A stretch of 36,675 nucleotides of DNA from Alphaproteobacteria bacterium (GTDB lineage: Bacteria; Pseudomonadota; Alphaproteobacteria; JAJFIK01). The notes beneath the pieces are model-generated. The model was not told the DNA's origin, ran no database searches, and saw nothing but the letters and a program-made list of their open reading frames with translations. Position 1 is the first letter of the stretch, and each line of letters opens with the position of its first letter. The translations under genes and the position numbers were made by a program. Shown piece by piece: positions 1 to 7,615 of the stretch. The stretch spans positions 1 through 36,675 of the forward strand of contig JAJFIL010000078.1 in assembly GCA_021774965.1 (NCBI GenBank), in the 5' to 3' direction.

Positions 1-2
1 GG

Positions 3-158
3 GCGGACATGGAAGGCGACGTGGTCATGGGCCAGGAAGTCCTGTTTGCTGAGATCGGTGCACGCATTCGTGATGTCCGGGTGGCTCCAGATGGCGCTCT
101 CTTTGTGCTGACCGACGAAGAAAATGGTAGGGTCTTGCGCATAAGCCGGGGCCAGTAA
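3..158 (+). CDS. PQQ-dependent sugar dehydrogenase, C-terminal end (partial)
   Basis: The gene enters from the left edge; only about 51 C-terminal residues are present before the TAA at 156-158. The readable tail contains RIRDVRVAPDGALFVLTDEE followed by NGRVLRI. This is the last beta-propeller blade typical of soluble aldose sugar dehydrogenases (glucose/sorbosone dehydrogenase family, YliI-like). Such proteins are usually periplasmic and oxidise aldoses using pyrroloquinoline quinone. The catalytic region lies outside the window, so the family call rests on the tail alone. The next gene starts about 30 bases later on the same strand and may be co-transcribed. Confidence 0.75.
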   Translation, partial: ADMEGDVVMGQEVLFAEIGARIRDVRVAPDGALFVLTDEENGRVLRISRGQ

Positions 159-190
159 GCCGCACTCGAAGGCGGCTTTTGGAGACAATG

Positions 191-571
191 ATGAGAAATC
201 TTGCAATTGCAGCGTTGGGCGCGGTGTTAGTTTGTTTACCCGTTCTGCCTGCATCCCAGGCAATGGCCCAAAGCGCGGATCTGCAAGGCCGCTGGGATAT
301 GACCTCAATGAATGGCGACTCCCTTGAGGGTATCGAAGGGGGCTTTCACTATACGTTTCAGGCTGACGGTATTTTGGTAACCGAGACCCCCTTTGCGCGC
401 TATGAAGGTACTTGGGCCGAAGAGGGCGCGGGGCGCATTGCCATGGTGCTGATGTCCGCCATGCCAGATGTTGCCGCCAATACTTGCGACTATGAGGTTG
501 CCGCGGAAACCTTGCGCATCTCAAACTGTGGCAATGGCAGCCCTCCTGCGGAATTTATCCGCGCGCCATAA
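191..571 (+). CDS. Small secreted protein of unknown function
   Basis: About 126 residues. The N-terminus is a clear signal peptide: a short basic start (MRN), a hydrophobic stretch rich in Ala/Leu/Val, and a probable cleavage site after the Ala-Met-Ala-Gln region near residue 27. The mature part begins around LQGRWDMTSMNGDSLEG and contains FHYTFQADGILVTETPF. This resembles small lipocalin-like or DUF-type periplasmic beta-barrel proteins with a G-x-W motif near the start of the barrel, but I recognise no specific family. Two Cys (in NTCDYE and ISNCGNG) could form a disulfide. ATG at 191 is preferred because GGAGA at 181-185 then lies at a normal distance; ATG 188 and TTG 179 are alternatives. 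Confidence 0.7.
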   Translation: MRNLAIAALGAVLVCLPVLPASQAMAQSADLQGRWDMTSMNGDSLEGIEGGFHYTFQADGILVTETPFARYEGTWAEEGAGRIAMVLMSAMPDVAANTCDYEVAAETLRISNCGNGSPPAEFIRAP

Positions 572-616
572 GATTTCACCCTTTAGACCCAAATTGTCAG
601 CGCTCCGTCAGCGCCC

Positions 617-644
617 TTGACATAGTTCAATATTAAACTATATT
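617..644 (+). promoter_or_regulatory. Promoter of the Tat nitroreductase / marR unit
   Basis: TTGACA at 617-622 is a perfect -35 hexamer. TATATT at 639-644, 16 bases downstream, is a good -10. Transcription would start near 650-655, only about 20 bases before the ATG at 674. The element overlaps two palindromes described separately, so it is probably repressed by the downstream MarR protein. Confidence 0.7.
623..640. promoter_or_regulatory. Probable MarR operator, copy 1
   Basis: The 18-mer TAGTTCAATATTAAACTA is an imperfect palindrome of the form TAGTT-N8-AACTA. It fills the space between the -35 and -10 hexamers, so a bound repressor would block RNA polymerase. The length and dyad symmetry fit sites bound by MarR-family dimers, and a MarR gene is the second gene of the unit. 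Confidence 0.7.
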
Positions 645-661
645 AGTTGAACATTGAACTA
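644..661. promoter_or_regulatory. Probable MarR operator, copy 2
   Basis: TAGTTGAACATTGAACTA again has the TAGTT-N8-AACTA form and matches copy 1 at 15 of 18 positions. Its centre lies 21 bp from that of copy 1, two turns of B-DNA, so two dimers would sit on the same face. It covers the expected transcription start and ends just before the GGAGG ribosome-binding site at 664-668. Confidence 0.7.
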
Positions 662-673
662 ATGGAGGCGACG

Positions 674-1825
674 ATGGATCGGCGTAAATTTTTGAGAATT
701 GCAGGTTCTTCGACAATTATTCTGGCGGCAGGAGCTGGCGGCTTTCTAGGAACGCGAACGCCAACCCAAGCGCTTGCCCCCTGGGGGCAGGCAGGCTCAG
801 CGGACTATACGGACCCCAGAGTGCGTGCGCTGTCCTATGCGATCTTGGCACCCAACCCTCACAATCGTCAGCCTTGGGTTGTGGATCTTTCTACGCCCAA
901 TGAAGCAACTCTGTTCTGTGACTTGGACCGCCTTCTGCCCGCTACCGATCCATTCAGTCGCCAGATTACGGTCGGGCTGGGATGTTTTCTGGAGGTCTTG
1001 CGCATGGCCTCAGCGCAGGAAGGCTTGCACGCTGAAATCACGCCGTTCCCGCAAGGGGGTGACGCGAACGCCCTTGATGCACGACCCATCGCGCATATTC
1101 GATTTGTGGTCGATGACACGGTTGCCCGCGATCCGTTGTTCGCTCATGTGCTTGAGCGGCGATCCAACAAAGAGCCGTATGACCTCAATCGGCCCCTTCC
1201 ATCCGCAGGCTTGGAAGCAATGAAAAGCGCTGCTGGACCAGGTGTGCAAACCGGGGCAACAAACAATGTCGCTCGCGTCGCTGCGTTTCGGGATCTGACC
1301 TGGGAAGCCCTGCGAATCGAAATGCTCACCCCCTATACGATGCAAGAGAGCATTGATCTCATGCGTATCGGCAAACAGGAAATCAATGAGAACCCTGACG
1401 GTATCACCCTGGGTGGGGCATTGTTCGATACGGCCAAGCTTCTTGGGCTTATGTCGCGGGAAAGCATGGCTGACCCAAATTCTACAGGCTTTCAGGAAGG
1501 GCTTAGAATTTGGGAAGAAACGGCCAGAACAGCCATGGGCTATATCTGGGTGATAACGCCGGGCAATACGCGGTTTGATCAACTCAATGCTGGCCGGGCC
1601 TGGGTGCGGATGAACCTTAAAGGAATGGATGAGGGAATTGGACTTCACCCCATGAGCCAACTTCTTCAGGAATATCCTGAAATGGCAGAGTTGTATGCCC
1701 AGATACATCAGGAGCTTGGCGCAACAGGATCCGCCACGGTGCAAATGTTCGGGCGTTGCGGATACGGTCCTGAAATGCCACGCTCCCCGCGCTGGCCGGT
1801 GGGTTCTAAAATCGTAGGCCAATAG
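674..1825 (+). CDS. Tat-exported nitroreductase-family protein
   Basis: 383 residues. The N-terminus MDRRKFLRIAGSS is a twin-arginine signal, followed by a hydrophobic stretch and a probable cleavage near residue 35, so the protein should be exported folded to the periplasm. The body has nitroreductase-fold features: YAILAPNPHNRQPW matches the FMN-phosphate-binding SPHNxQPW-type motif, and RRSNKEPYDLNRPLP resembles the RRSxRxF segment. Members of this exported group bind a flavin or its relics; the substrate is unknown. ATG 674 is chosen over the in-frame ATG 647 because GGAGG at 664-668 is correctly spaced and the Tat motif then starts at residue 3. The marR gene follows 11 bases downstream, probably in the same transcript. 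Confidence 0.85.
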   Translation: MDRRKFLRIAGSSTIILAAGAGGFLGTRTPTQALAPWGQAGSADYTDPRVRALSYAILAPNPHNRQPWVVDLSTPNEATLFCDLDRLLPATDPFSRQITVGLGCFLEVLRMASAQEGLHAEITPFPQGGDANALDARPIAHIRFVVDDTVARDPLFAHVLERRSNKEPYDLNRPLPSAGLEAMKSAAGPGVQTGATNNVARVAAFRDLTWEALRIEMLTPYTMQESIDLMRIGKQEINENPDGITLGGALFDTAKLLGLMSRESMADPNSTGFQEGLRIWEETARTAMGYIWVITPGNTRFDQLNAGRAWVRMNLKGMDEGIGLHPMSQLLQEYPEMAELYAQIHQELGATGSATVQMFGRCGYGPEMPRSPRWPVGSKIVGQ

Positions 1826-1836
1826 ATGGAATTGCT

Positions 1837-2286
1837 ATGACCTCAAAAGAAACCGATCCGCTTCTCTATGTTTTCTTCAACGAGATCGGCATCATCAATC
1901 AGCTGGTGACCACGCAGTTGGAACGTGCTCTGCCGGATGGACTTCGCCTATCTCACTTTTCGGTTCTAAGTCATTTCGTGCGCCTGGGTGGTGAAAAATC
2001 TCCGGCGCAATTGGCAAGCGCCTTTCAGGTTACCAAAGGCGCCATGACCAATACGCTCCAAAAACTCGAAGCCAAAGGATTGGTCCGCATCCGCACTAAC
2101 CCCGAAGATGGGCGCGGGAAACTGGTGACCATCACGGCAAAAGGCCAGCGCACGCGCGAGAAAGCGATTGTCGCTATTGCGCCTTCCTTGGCGGAATTCG
2201 GCGCAGCCTTCTCCCAAAAATCTGTGAAAGAGGCACTTCCTTTCCTGCAGGAAGTCCGGGCCTATCTTGATGAGGCTCGCAACTAA
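1837..2286 (+). CDS. MarR-family transcriptional regulator
   Basis: 149 residues, a usual size for MarR proteins. The central winged helix-turn-helix is visible in LSHFSVLSHFVRLGGEKSPA, then LASAFQVTKGAMTNTLQKLE as recognition helix and the EAKGLVRIRTNPEDGRGKLV wing with the conserved DGR motif. The flanking helices form the dimer interface. It follows the exported nitroreductase-like gene by 11 bases and most likely represses that unit through the two palindromes at 623-661. The ligand is unknown; phenolic or other aromatic compounds are common for the family. Its stop codon overlaps the convergent SDR stop codon by 4 bases. Confidence 0.9.
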   Translation: MTSKETDPLLYVFFNEIGIINQLVTTQLERALPDGLRLSHFSVLSHFVRLGGEKSPAQLASAFQVTKGAMTNTLQKLEAKGLVRIRTNPEDGRGKLVTITAKGQRTREKAIVAIAPSLAEFGAAFSQKSVKEALPFLQEVRAYLDEARN

Positions 2287-3044
2287 AAGTGCGCGAGATA
2301 TCCGCCATCCACTGCTAAAATCTGCCCGGTCACATAGGATGCCGCAGGAGAGGCGAGGAAGACAGCGGCCCCGGCAATCTCTGCTGGCTCGCCCCAACGG
2401 CCTAATGAGGTGCGCTTGGACAGCCAGTCGGCAACGTCCTTATCGCCTGTCATTTCGCGGTTGCTGTCTGTCGCAAAATACCCCGGCGCGATTCCATTTA
2501 CGTTGATGCCGCGGGCGCCGTACTCCGCCGCCAAGGCCCGGGTCAATGCCGCCAGTCCGCCTTTGGAAGTGGTGTAGGCCGCATCTCCGCCGCGTGAGAT
2601 GGATCCGGCAATGGAGGTTACATTGATGATCCGCGCGCCGGGCTTCATGATCGTTGCAGATTTCTGTGACAGATAAAACGGTGCGATTAGATTGACATCC
2701 ATCAGCCTGCGGACGTCGTCCATGGGAAAATCGTCCAGAGCGCGTCTGTCGCGCATGCCAACATTATTGACCAGGATATCCAGTTGCCCATGAGCAGCAG
2801 AAATGGCGTCCAGCACTTTGTCCACCTGCACCTGATCCGCCACGTCAAAGGCATGGACCTCTGCGGTGCCGCCCGCATTACGAATTTGGTCGGCAGCGCT
2901 CTCGAGCCGCGTCTGGTTCAATCCCGTCAGTGCCACATGGGCACCGGCTTTGGAGAAACCACGCGCAATCTCAAGCCCCAGGCCCCGGCCTGCGCCGGTG
3001 ATAAGGGCGATCTTGCCGCTCAGTGAAAATGGGTCCTTGCTCAT
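2283..3044 (-). CDS. SDR-family oxidoreductase (gluconate 5-dehydrogenase-like)
   Basis: 253 residues, a classical short-chain dehydrogenase. The cofactor motif TGAGRGLG lies near residue 16, NNVG sits near residue 94 in place of NNAG, and the catalytic Tyr157 and Lys161 are in YTTSK. The C-terminal segment AGAAVFLASPAASYVTGQIL is typical of the family. Overall resemblance is to gluconate 5-dehydrogenase or 3-oxoacyl-ACP reductase-like enzymes; the true substrate cannot be read. It starts 11 bases after the upstream epimerase-like gene on the same strand, so the two probably form an operon. Its end overlaps the marR stop by 4 bases in convergent orientation. Confidence 0.9.
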   Translation of the reverse strand: MSKDPFSLSGKIALITGAGRGLGLEIARGFSKAGAHVALTGLNQTRLESAADQIRNAGGTAEVHAFDVADQVQVDKVLDAISAAHGQLDILVNNVGMRDRRALDDFPMDDVRRLMDVNLIAPFYLSQKSATIMKPGARIINVTSIAGSISRGGDAAYTTSKGGLAALTRALAAEYGARGINVNGIAPGYFATDSNREMTGDKDVADWLSKRTSLGRWGEPAEIAGAAVFLASPAASYVTGQILAVDGGYLAHF

Positions 3045-3055
3045 GGCAGCTTTCT

Positions 3056-4054
3056 TTAAGGGCTCGCATCCCAGGCGGCAAGCAGCTTTTGCTCAGCTTC
3101 TTCGGTCAAAGAAGCCCCTGCGAGGAAGGTGCCGTTCTCATCAATCTCCGCCAGTATGTCGGCCACGGTCTCGCTCAGGGGGCGAATTTTCATGCCATGG
3201 GCAAGCATCTTTGTCGTGGATACCGCCATGAAGCCCCGTGCCCCTGCGTCGGCAGGGATCCACAGAGGCAGCCCGGTCCATGGGGAAACGCCCTGTTCTT
3301 TCAGGAAAGCCTCAGGCAGGGGCACCACCGTGGAGCCCTCCGGTGCCAAGCCTAGAAACGTAGTCAGAAGATCGGAAAAGATCATGGGTTTTGCGGGACC
3401 AACGGCGTTGAGGATGCCGCCAACCTTGCGCTCACACAGATCCAGGGTCCATCTGGCCAGATCATGGGCATCGAGAAACTGCACTGGTGCGCTTAGGGTG
3501 TCCGGTGCGGCAATCGCTCCGCCTCGGCGCATGCGTTGCGGCCAGTACGAAAACCGACCTGTTGCATCGTACCGCCCGACGATCAATCCGGGACGCAGGA
3601 TCAAGGCTCCATCCCCATAGACCTGGCACGCACGCCGCTCGCATTCAGCCTTGAGGGGGCCATAGGTTTCCGGCTTGATCTCGGTTTCCGCCTCCAGCGC
3701 CTCATCATAAGCAAAGGCGGGGCTGTCTTCGGTGAGCTCATCCACATCCGGATCGGCATAGACCGAACCTGAGGATATAAAGGCATAGTGGGGTGCGATG
3801 GGTTTCAGAAACTTTGCAGTAGCTTCCACATCGCGCGGAAAATAGCCTGACGGGTCGATCACGCTGTCGAACTCAAGGCCTTCTAGCATCGCCAGGTCTT
3901 TTGTTCGGTCTCCATGAATTTCAGTTACGCCCTCATAGAGCCCAGGGTTGGTCTGTCCTCTGTTGAACAAGGTGACGTCATAGCCGCGCGCCACGGCCTG
4001 TTCCGCCAGATGCCGCCCCAGAAAGGACGTACCCCCAAGGATCAACAGTCGCAT
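3056..4054 (-). CDS. NAD-dependent epimerase/dehydratase family protein
   Basis: 332 residues. The N-terminal Rossmann motif LILGGTSFLGRHLAE starts at residue 3, followed by VTLFNRGQTNP, typical of extended SDR proteins of the isoflavone-reductase/mRNA-binding-like branch. Tyr131 and Lys135 in YGPLK give the YxxxK pair, and SSGSVY supplies the serine. The C-terminal half is a substrate-binding domain with no specific motif I recognise. It is first in a two-gene unit with the downstream SDR. The role could be in sugar or small-ketone reduction, but this is a guess from the fold. Confidence 0.85.
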   Translation of the reverse strand: MRLLILGGTSFLGRHLAEQAVARGYDVTLFNRGQTNPGLYEGVTEIHGDRTKDLAMLEGLEFDSVIDPSGYFPRDVEATAKFLKPIAPHYAFISSGSVYADPDVDELTEDSPAFAYDEALEAETEIKPETYGPLKAECERRACQVYGDGALILRPGLIVGRYDATGRFSYWPQRMRRGGAIAAPDTLSAPVQFLDAHDLARWTLDLCERKVGGILNAVGPAKPMIFSDLLTTFLGLAPEGSTVVPLPEAFLKEQGVSPWTGLPLWIPADAGARGFMAVSTTKMLAHGMKIRPLSETVADILAEIDENGTFLAGASLTEEAEQKLLAAWDASP

Positions 4055-4143
4055 AGTGAAACTCCTCGAACGCTCTTTTGATCTGCCAACATACTCGCGT
4101 TTATACTCGCCTTTGCTGTTCCTGCGCTCGAAAATTCTCCAAT

Positions 4144-4165
4144 TTCCGCAACGGAAACTGCGGAA
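4144..4165. promoter_or_regulatory. Nested inverted repeats between divergent genes
   Basis: The 228-base divergent region 4055-4282 contains TTCCGCA (4144-4150) and its exact complement TGCGGAA (4159-4165) separated by 8 bases. A second perfect dyad, TTTCCG-CAA-CGGAAA (4143-4157), overlaps it. Such nested symmetry is typical of operators for dimeric repressors, but no regulator gene is adjacent. I see no convincing promoter hexamers in the rest of this region. Confidence 0.45.
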
Positions 4166-4282
4166 TGGGCACTAAAGCGTCTGTGCCCTCTTGTGCCTTG
4201 GGGTCTGATCGGGTGACAATGCGTCAGGTTTTTCACAACACGAGCAGTCCCTTCCGGGGCCCCAACGACGAGGGCATTAGTC

Positions 4283-5725
4283 ATGCATATGGATCATCTA
4301 AACGAATTTTACATCAACGGCGAATGGGTCAAGCCAAGCGGCGACGCCACCATTGATGTCATCAACCCTGCTACTGAAGAAAGCGTCGGCGCATTGTCCC
4401 TTGGCACAGCAGGGGATGTGGACAAGGCTGTTGCTGCGGCGAAGACTGCCTTCGAGACTTATTCCCAAACCACGCGCGAAGAGCGGCTTGAGATTATGGG
4501 TCGCCTCTTGGCTGCCTATCAGGCGCACTATGATGATCTGGCCGCTGCCATCACCAAGGAAATGGGTGCGCCTGCAAAGTTTTCCCATGCAGCACAAGCG
4601 GGCTCCGGCATGATGCACTTGATCACCATGATCGAGATCCTCAAGTCCTATGAGTTCGAACATAAAATGGGCACCACCTCGGTGATGAAAGAACCTGTAG
4701 GGGTTTGTGGTTTCATCACGCCGTGGAACTGGCCCATCAATCAGATCATGTGTAAGGTCGCACCTGCGCTTGCCGCGGGCTGCACCATGGTGCTGAAACC
4801 TTCTGAGGTTGCACCCCTATCCGGTCTTGTGTTTGCGGAAATGATCCACGAAGCGAAAATTCCTGCTGGTGTAATCAACATCGTCAGCGGCGATGGCCCA
4901 GCGGTGGGTCGCGCAATCTCCTCGCATCCGGATATCGACATGGTCTCGTTTACGGGCTCCACCCGCGCCGGTGCCGATGTGGCAGCGCAAGCCGCTGTTG
5001 GCATCAAGCGTGTCAGCCAGGAGCTGGGCGGCAAGTCTGCTAACATCCTGCTGGACGATGTGAACTTTGAACAAGCTGTGGCCGGTGGCGTTGGCGGCAT
5101 GATGGGCAATACAGGGCAATCCTGTAACGCACCATCACGCATGCTGGTACCAAAGGGCCGCATGGATGAAGTTGCCGCCATTGCTAAGGCAACAACTGAA
5201 ACCATGAAGCCAGGCGATCCGCAGGCGGAAGATACGACCATGGGTCCGGTTGTTTCCGAGGTTCAGTGGAACAAGATCCAGGGGCTGATCCAGAAGGGTA
5301 TCGATGAAGGCGCAACGCTTGTTACTGGCGGCACCGGCCTGCCTGAAGGCCTCAACAAAGGCTATTATGTGCGACCGACGATCTTTGCCAATGTCACCAA
5401 TGACATGACCATCGCACGGGAAGAGATCTTTGGCCCCGTGCTGGCGATCCTTGGCTATGAAAGCGAAGAAGAAGCCATCGCCATTGCCAATGATACGGAA
5501 TATGGCCTTTCGGGATACGTTTCCTCAGGCGACACGGACCGGGCCAAGGCTGTGGCCAAGCGCCTGCGCACCGGCATGGTCCACATCAATGGCGCGGGGG
5601 GCGACTTCAACGCACCGTTCGGCGGCTACAAGAAATCCGGCAACGGCCGGGAATGGGGCGTTGAGGGCCTCGAAGAGTTCCTGGAGCAAAAAGCCATCAT
5701 GGGCTTTAACGCCGCTGCTGAATAA
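4283..5725 (+). CDS. NAD(P)-dependent aldehyde dehydrogenase
   Basis: 480 residues, full family length. Visible motifs: GFITPWNWPINQI in the cofactor domain, FTGSTRAG, the general base Glu247 in QELGGKSANI, and the nucleophile Cys281 in NTGQSCNAPSRM. The 34-residue Glu-Cys spacing matches the family, and EEIFGPVL is also present. It would oxidise an aldehyde to a carboxylate in the cytoplasm; the class is broad-specificity and the substrate is unknown. ATG 4283 is favoured because GAGGG at 4270-4274 is well spaced; ATG 4289 is possible. It is transcribed alone, divergent from the epimerase-like gene, and is followed by a strong terminator. Confidence 0.93.
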   Translation: MHMDHLNEFYINGEWVKPSGDATIDVINPATEESVGALSLGTAGDVDKAVAAAKTAFETYSQTTREERLEIMGRLLAAYQAHYDDLAAAITKEMGAPAKFSHAAQAGSGMMHLITMIEILKSYEFEHKMGTTSVMKEPVGVCGFITPWNWPINQIMCKVAPALAAGCTMVLKPSEVAPLSGLVFAEMIHEAKIPAGVINIVSGDGPAVGRAISSHPDIDMVSFTGSTRAGADVAAQAAVGIKRVSQELGGKSANILLDDVNFEQAVAGGVGGMMGNTGQSCNAPSRMLVPKGRMDEVAAIAKATTETMKPGDPQAEDTTMGPVVSEVQWNKIQGLIQKGIDEGATLVTGGTGLPEGLNKGYYVRPTIFANVTNDMTIAREEIFGPVLAILGYESEEEAIAIANDTEYGLSGYVSSGDTDRAKAVAKRLRTGMVHINGAGGDFNAPFGGYKKSGNGREWGVEGLEEFLEQKAIMGFNAAAE

Positions 5726-5748
5726 GCAGTTATCGGTGTAAGATTGAG

Positions 5749-5782
5749 GGCGGGTGCTTCAGCGATGAAGCCCCGCCTTTTT
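5749..5782 (+). terminator. Rho-independent terminator of the aldehyde dehydrogenase gene
   Basis: Stem arms GGCGGG-T-GCTTCA (5749-5761) and TGAAGCCCCGCC (5766-5777) pair over 12 bp with one bulged T and a GCGA tetraloop. TTTTT follows at 5778-5782. It begins 23 bases after the aldehyde dehydrogenase stop and touches the stop codon of the convergent DUF1493 gene. Confidence 0.9.
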
Positions 5783-6119
5783 ATTCTGGGTCAAACCACT
5801 TCTGGCGCTCGCAAACATCAATGATGTGATTGATCGTGAGAGGTGTGCATCGCCTCGCATGGCGTCGCCAGATACCGGGAATTATGTACCACAGGATCGT
5901 GAATTTGTCCTCGCGAACAAAGAACTTGGAAAAATCGAAATCAATGAATTCGATAGAGAATTCATCCTGAAGATCACAAAGAAAGTAATAAGCGTCGTCG
6001 CCAACCATTCGAAGGTCGTGGGTCAATCGGGTTTCACAGGGAACCCCAGCGCGCGGAGTCCCGACATAGTAGCTGAGGCGTTCAGCGACAAAATCACGGA
6101 TATCTGCACGACTTGTCAT
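5781..6119 (-). CDS. DUF1493 family, acyl-carrier-protein-like
   Basis: 112 residues. The segment TRLTHDLRMVGDDAYYFLCD, then DEFSIEFIDFDFSKFF, matches the DUF1493 pattern, a family with distant likeness to acyl carrier proteins. The position where a carrier protein has the phosphopantetheine Ser (D-S-L) reads GDDAYY here, so no modification is expected. It is the last gene of a minus-strand unit, 12 bases after the isomerase stop. Its DNA is visibly richer in A/T than its neighbours (about 5900-6000), which hints at separate origin. A perfect 8-bp inverted repeat (ATGAATTC/GAATTCAT, 5944-5965) lies inside the gene. Role unknown. Confidence 0.75.
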   Translation of the reverse strand: MTSRADIRDFVAERLSYYVGTPRAGVPCETRLTHDLRMVGDDAYYFLCDLQDEFSIEFIDFDFSKFFVREDKFTILWYIIPGIWRRHARRCTPLTINHIIDVCERQKWFDPE

Positions 6120-6131
6120 CGGCCTACCTGA

Positions 6132-6746
6132 TTAGTACCCCGGCACCACATCGGAAATGTGAATGCCCACCGCTTCGGCAACCATGAACAGGCGATCCTG
6201 CCCAAAGTAGAGATCATCCCCAACAAAAATAGCAGGCGCACCAAAGACGCCGCGTTCCACAGCTTCATCGGTATTCTTTTTCAAGGCTTGTTTGTTCTCC
6301 GGCGCTTGGGCCATGGCTGCGAATTCTTCTGGATCAAGGCCGATGGAGCTGACTACTTTGGCAATCTCTTCTGGCTCGCCCATGTTTTTGGGCTCCAGCC
6401 AGACCGCATCGAACATGGCATCCATGTAGGCGGGAAAGATATCGGTCCCAAGGAGCGCACAGGCCCCGCGCATGGTGGGCAGAGTGTTTACGGGAAAGTG
6501 CGGATTGAAGTTGAACGTGATGCCATATTTCTTGCACCAGCGCGGCAAGTCCTTTGCCATCCACGCGCCTTTGGCCGGAACAAAAGCAGGAGGTGCATTG
6601 CCCGTGGCTTTCATCACGCCGCCCAGAAACATGGGGCGATATTGAAGCTCCGCGCCTGCAGCATCGGCAATCTTTGGTAACACCTTATGGGCGATGTAGG
6701 ATGCGGGGCTTACGAAGTCGAAAAAGAATTCAATGGTCTTGGTCAT
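6132..6746 (-). CDS. 2-hydroxychromene-2-carboxylate isomerase-like protein (DsbA fold)
   Basis: 204 residues from the ATG at 6746. KTIEFFFDFVSPASYIAHKV at the N-terminus matches kappa-GST/HCCA isomerase proteins: a thioredoxin fold without CxxC, where the Ser of FVSPASY contacts glutathione. GVFGAPAIFVGDDLYFGQDRL near the C-terminus is the conserved cis-Pro segment. Characterised members isomerise an intermediate of naphthalene degradation using glutathione; many relatives have other unknown roles. The ATG at 6746 follows the upstream SDR stop (6751-6753) by 4 bases, so the two genes are tightly coupled. An upstream GTG at 6764 would overlap the SDR gene and is less likely. Confidence 0.85.
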   Translation of the reverse strand: MTKTIEFFFDFVSPASYIAHKVLPKIADAAGAELQYRPMFLGGVMKATGNAPPAFVPAKGAWMAKDLPRWCKKYGITFNFNPHFPVNTLPTMRGACALLGTDIFPAYMDAMFDAVWLEPKNMGEPEEIAKVVSSIGLDPEEFAAMAQAPENKQALKKNTDEAVERGVFGAPAIFVGDDLYFGQDRLFMVAEAVGIHISDVVPGY

Positions 6747-6750
6747 GGGT

Positions 6751-7482
6751 CTACCACTTCTCACAATAGGGTCTCAGGTCAAGTTCATGGGTCCAGGCGT
6801 TACGCGGTTGGCGGTGAAGCTGCCAATAGTTCTCCGCAATATCATCGGGCTTCAGCACATTTTCCGCATCCGGATCTTTGAAAACATCCGGAAAATTCTC
6901 TCGCCCCCAGGCGGTGTCGATCATCCCATCGATGACCACATGGGCCACATGGACACCTTCCGGGCCTAGCTCCCGCGCCATGGATTGGGAAAGATTGCGG
7001 AGCCCCGCCTTGGCGCTGGCAAAGGCTGCAAAACCGTTCGATCCTCGTAATGCAGCCGTAGCCCCGGTGAACAAAATACTGCCGTGACCACGGGGCACCA
7101 TCACCTTTGCCGCTTCACGACCGGTCAGGAAGCCTGCGAAGCACGCCATCTCCCAGACTTTGGTGAAGACCTGGGCCGTCATTTCGCGAATGGGGAACCA
7201 CACATTCGCCCCGATGTTGAAGACCACCACCTCCAGGGGCGCGATGTCCTTTTCGATTTTAGCGAACAGCTCAATTGTTGCCTCTTCGTTGCGCGCATCA
7301 ACCCCAAAAGCGTGGGCGCTGCCGCCAGTCTTGGCGATATCAGCCACCAACTCGTCGAGGGTTTCCAGATGTCGGGCGCGGCGCGTAACGCAGGTTTCAA
7401 ACCCTTCGCGGGCAAAGCGCCGGGCAATTGCCCCGCCGGTGGCATCCCCTGCACCGACGACGAGACAGGATTTCATTTCCAT
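6751..7482 (-). CDS. SDR-fold protein lacking the catalytic tyrosine
   Basis: 243 residues. The N-terminal GAGDATGG is a Rossmann motif, and NIGANV replaces NNAG. At the active site the usual YxxxK reads FASAK, with Phe154 and Lys158, and the preceding segment is ILFTGATAALRG with Thr in place of the usual Ser pair. The rest, including LSQSMARELGPEGVHVAHVV, is intact, so this is not a damaged gene. I recall a bacterial SDR branch with the same FAxAK form, so the change may be a family trait. It heads the operon SDR, HCCA-isomerase-like, DUF1493. Whether it is a reductase with another acid or a non-catalytic binder is open. Confidence 0.85.
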   Translation of the reverse strand: MEMKSCLVVGAGDATGGAIARRFAREGFETCVTRRARHLETLDELVADIAKTGGSAHAFGVDARNEEATIELFAKIEKDIAPLEVVVFNIGANVWFPIREMTAQVFTKVWEMACFAGFLTGREAAKVMVPRGHGSILFTGATAALRGSNGFAAFASAKAGLRNLSQSMARELGPEGVHVAHVVIDGMIDTAWGRENFPDVFKDPDAENVLKPDDIAENYWQLHRQPRNAWTHELDLRPYCEKW

Positions 7483-7615
7483 GACAGGTCTCCCTTGCTC
7501 TTGCCTTTTTCAGCAGACTACACCCAATTGGCAATTCCGTAAGGTAAGGCTTTCGCGGGCGCCTTTGGACCGCTAGAACATGGAGACGAATTTTGCTCAA
7601 TCAAGGAGTTTTTCC

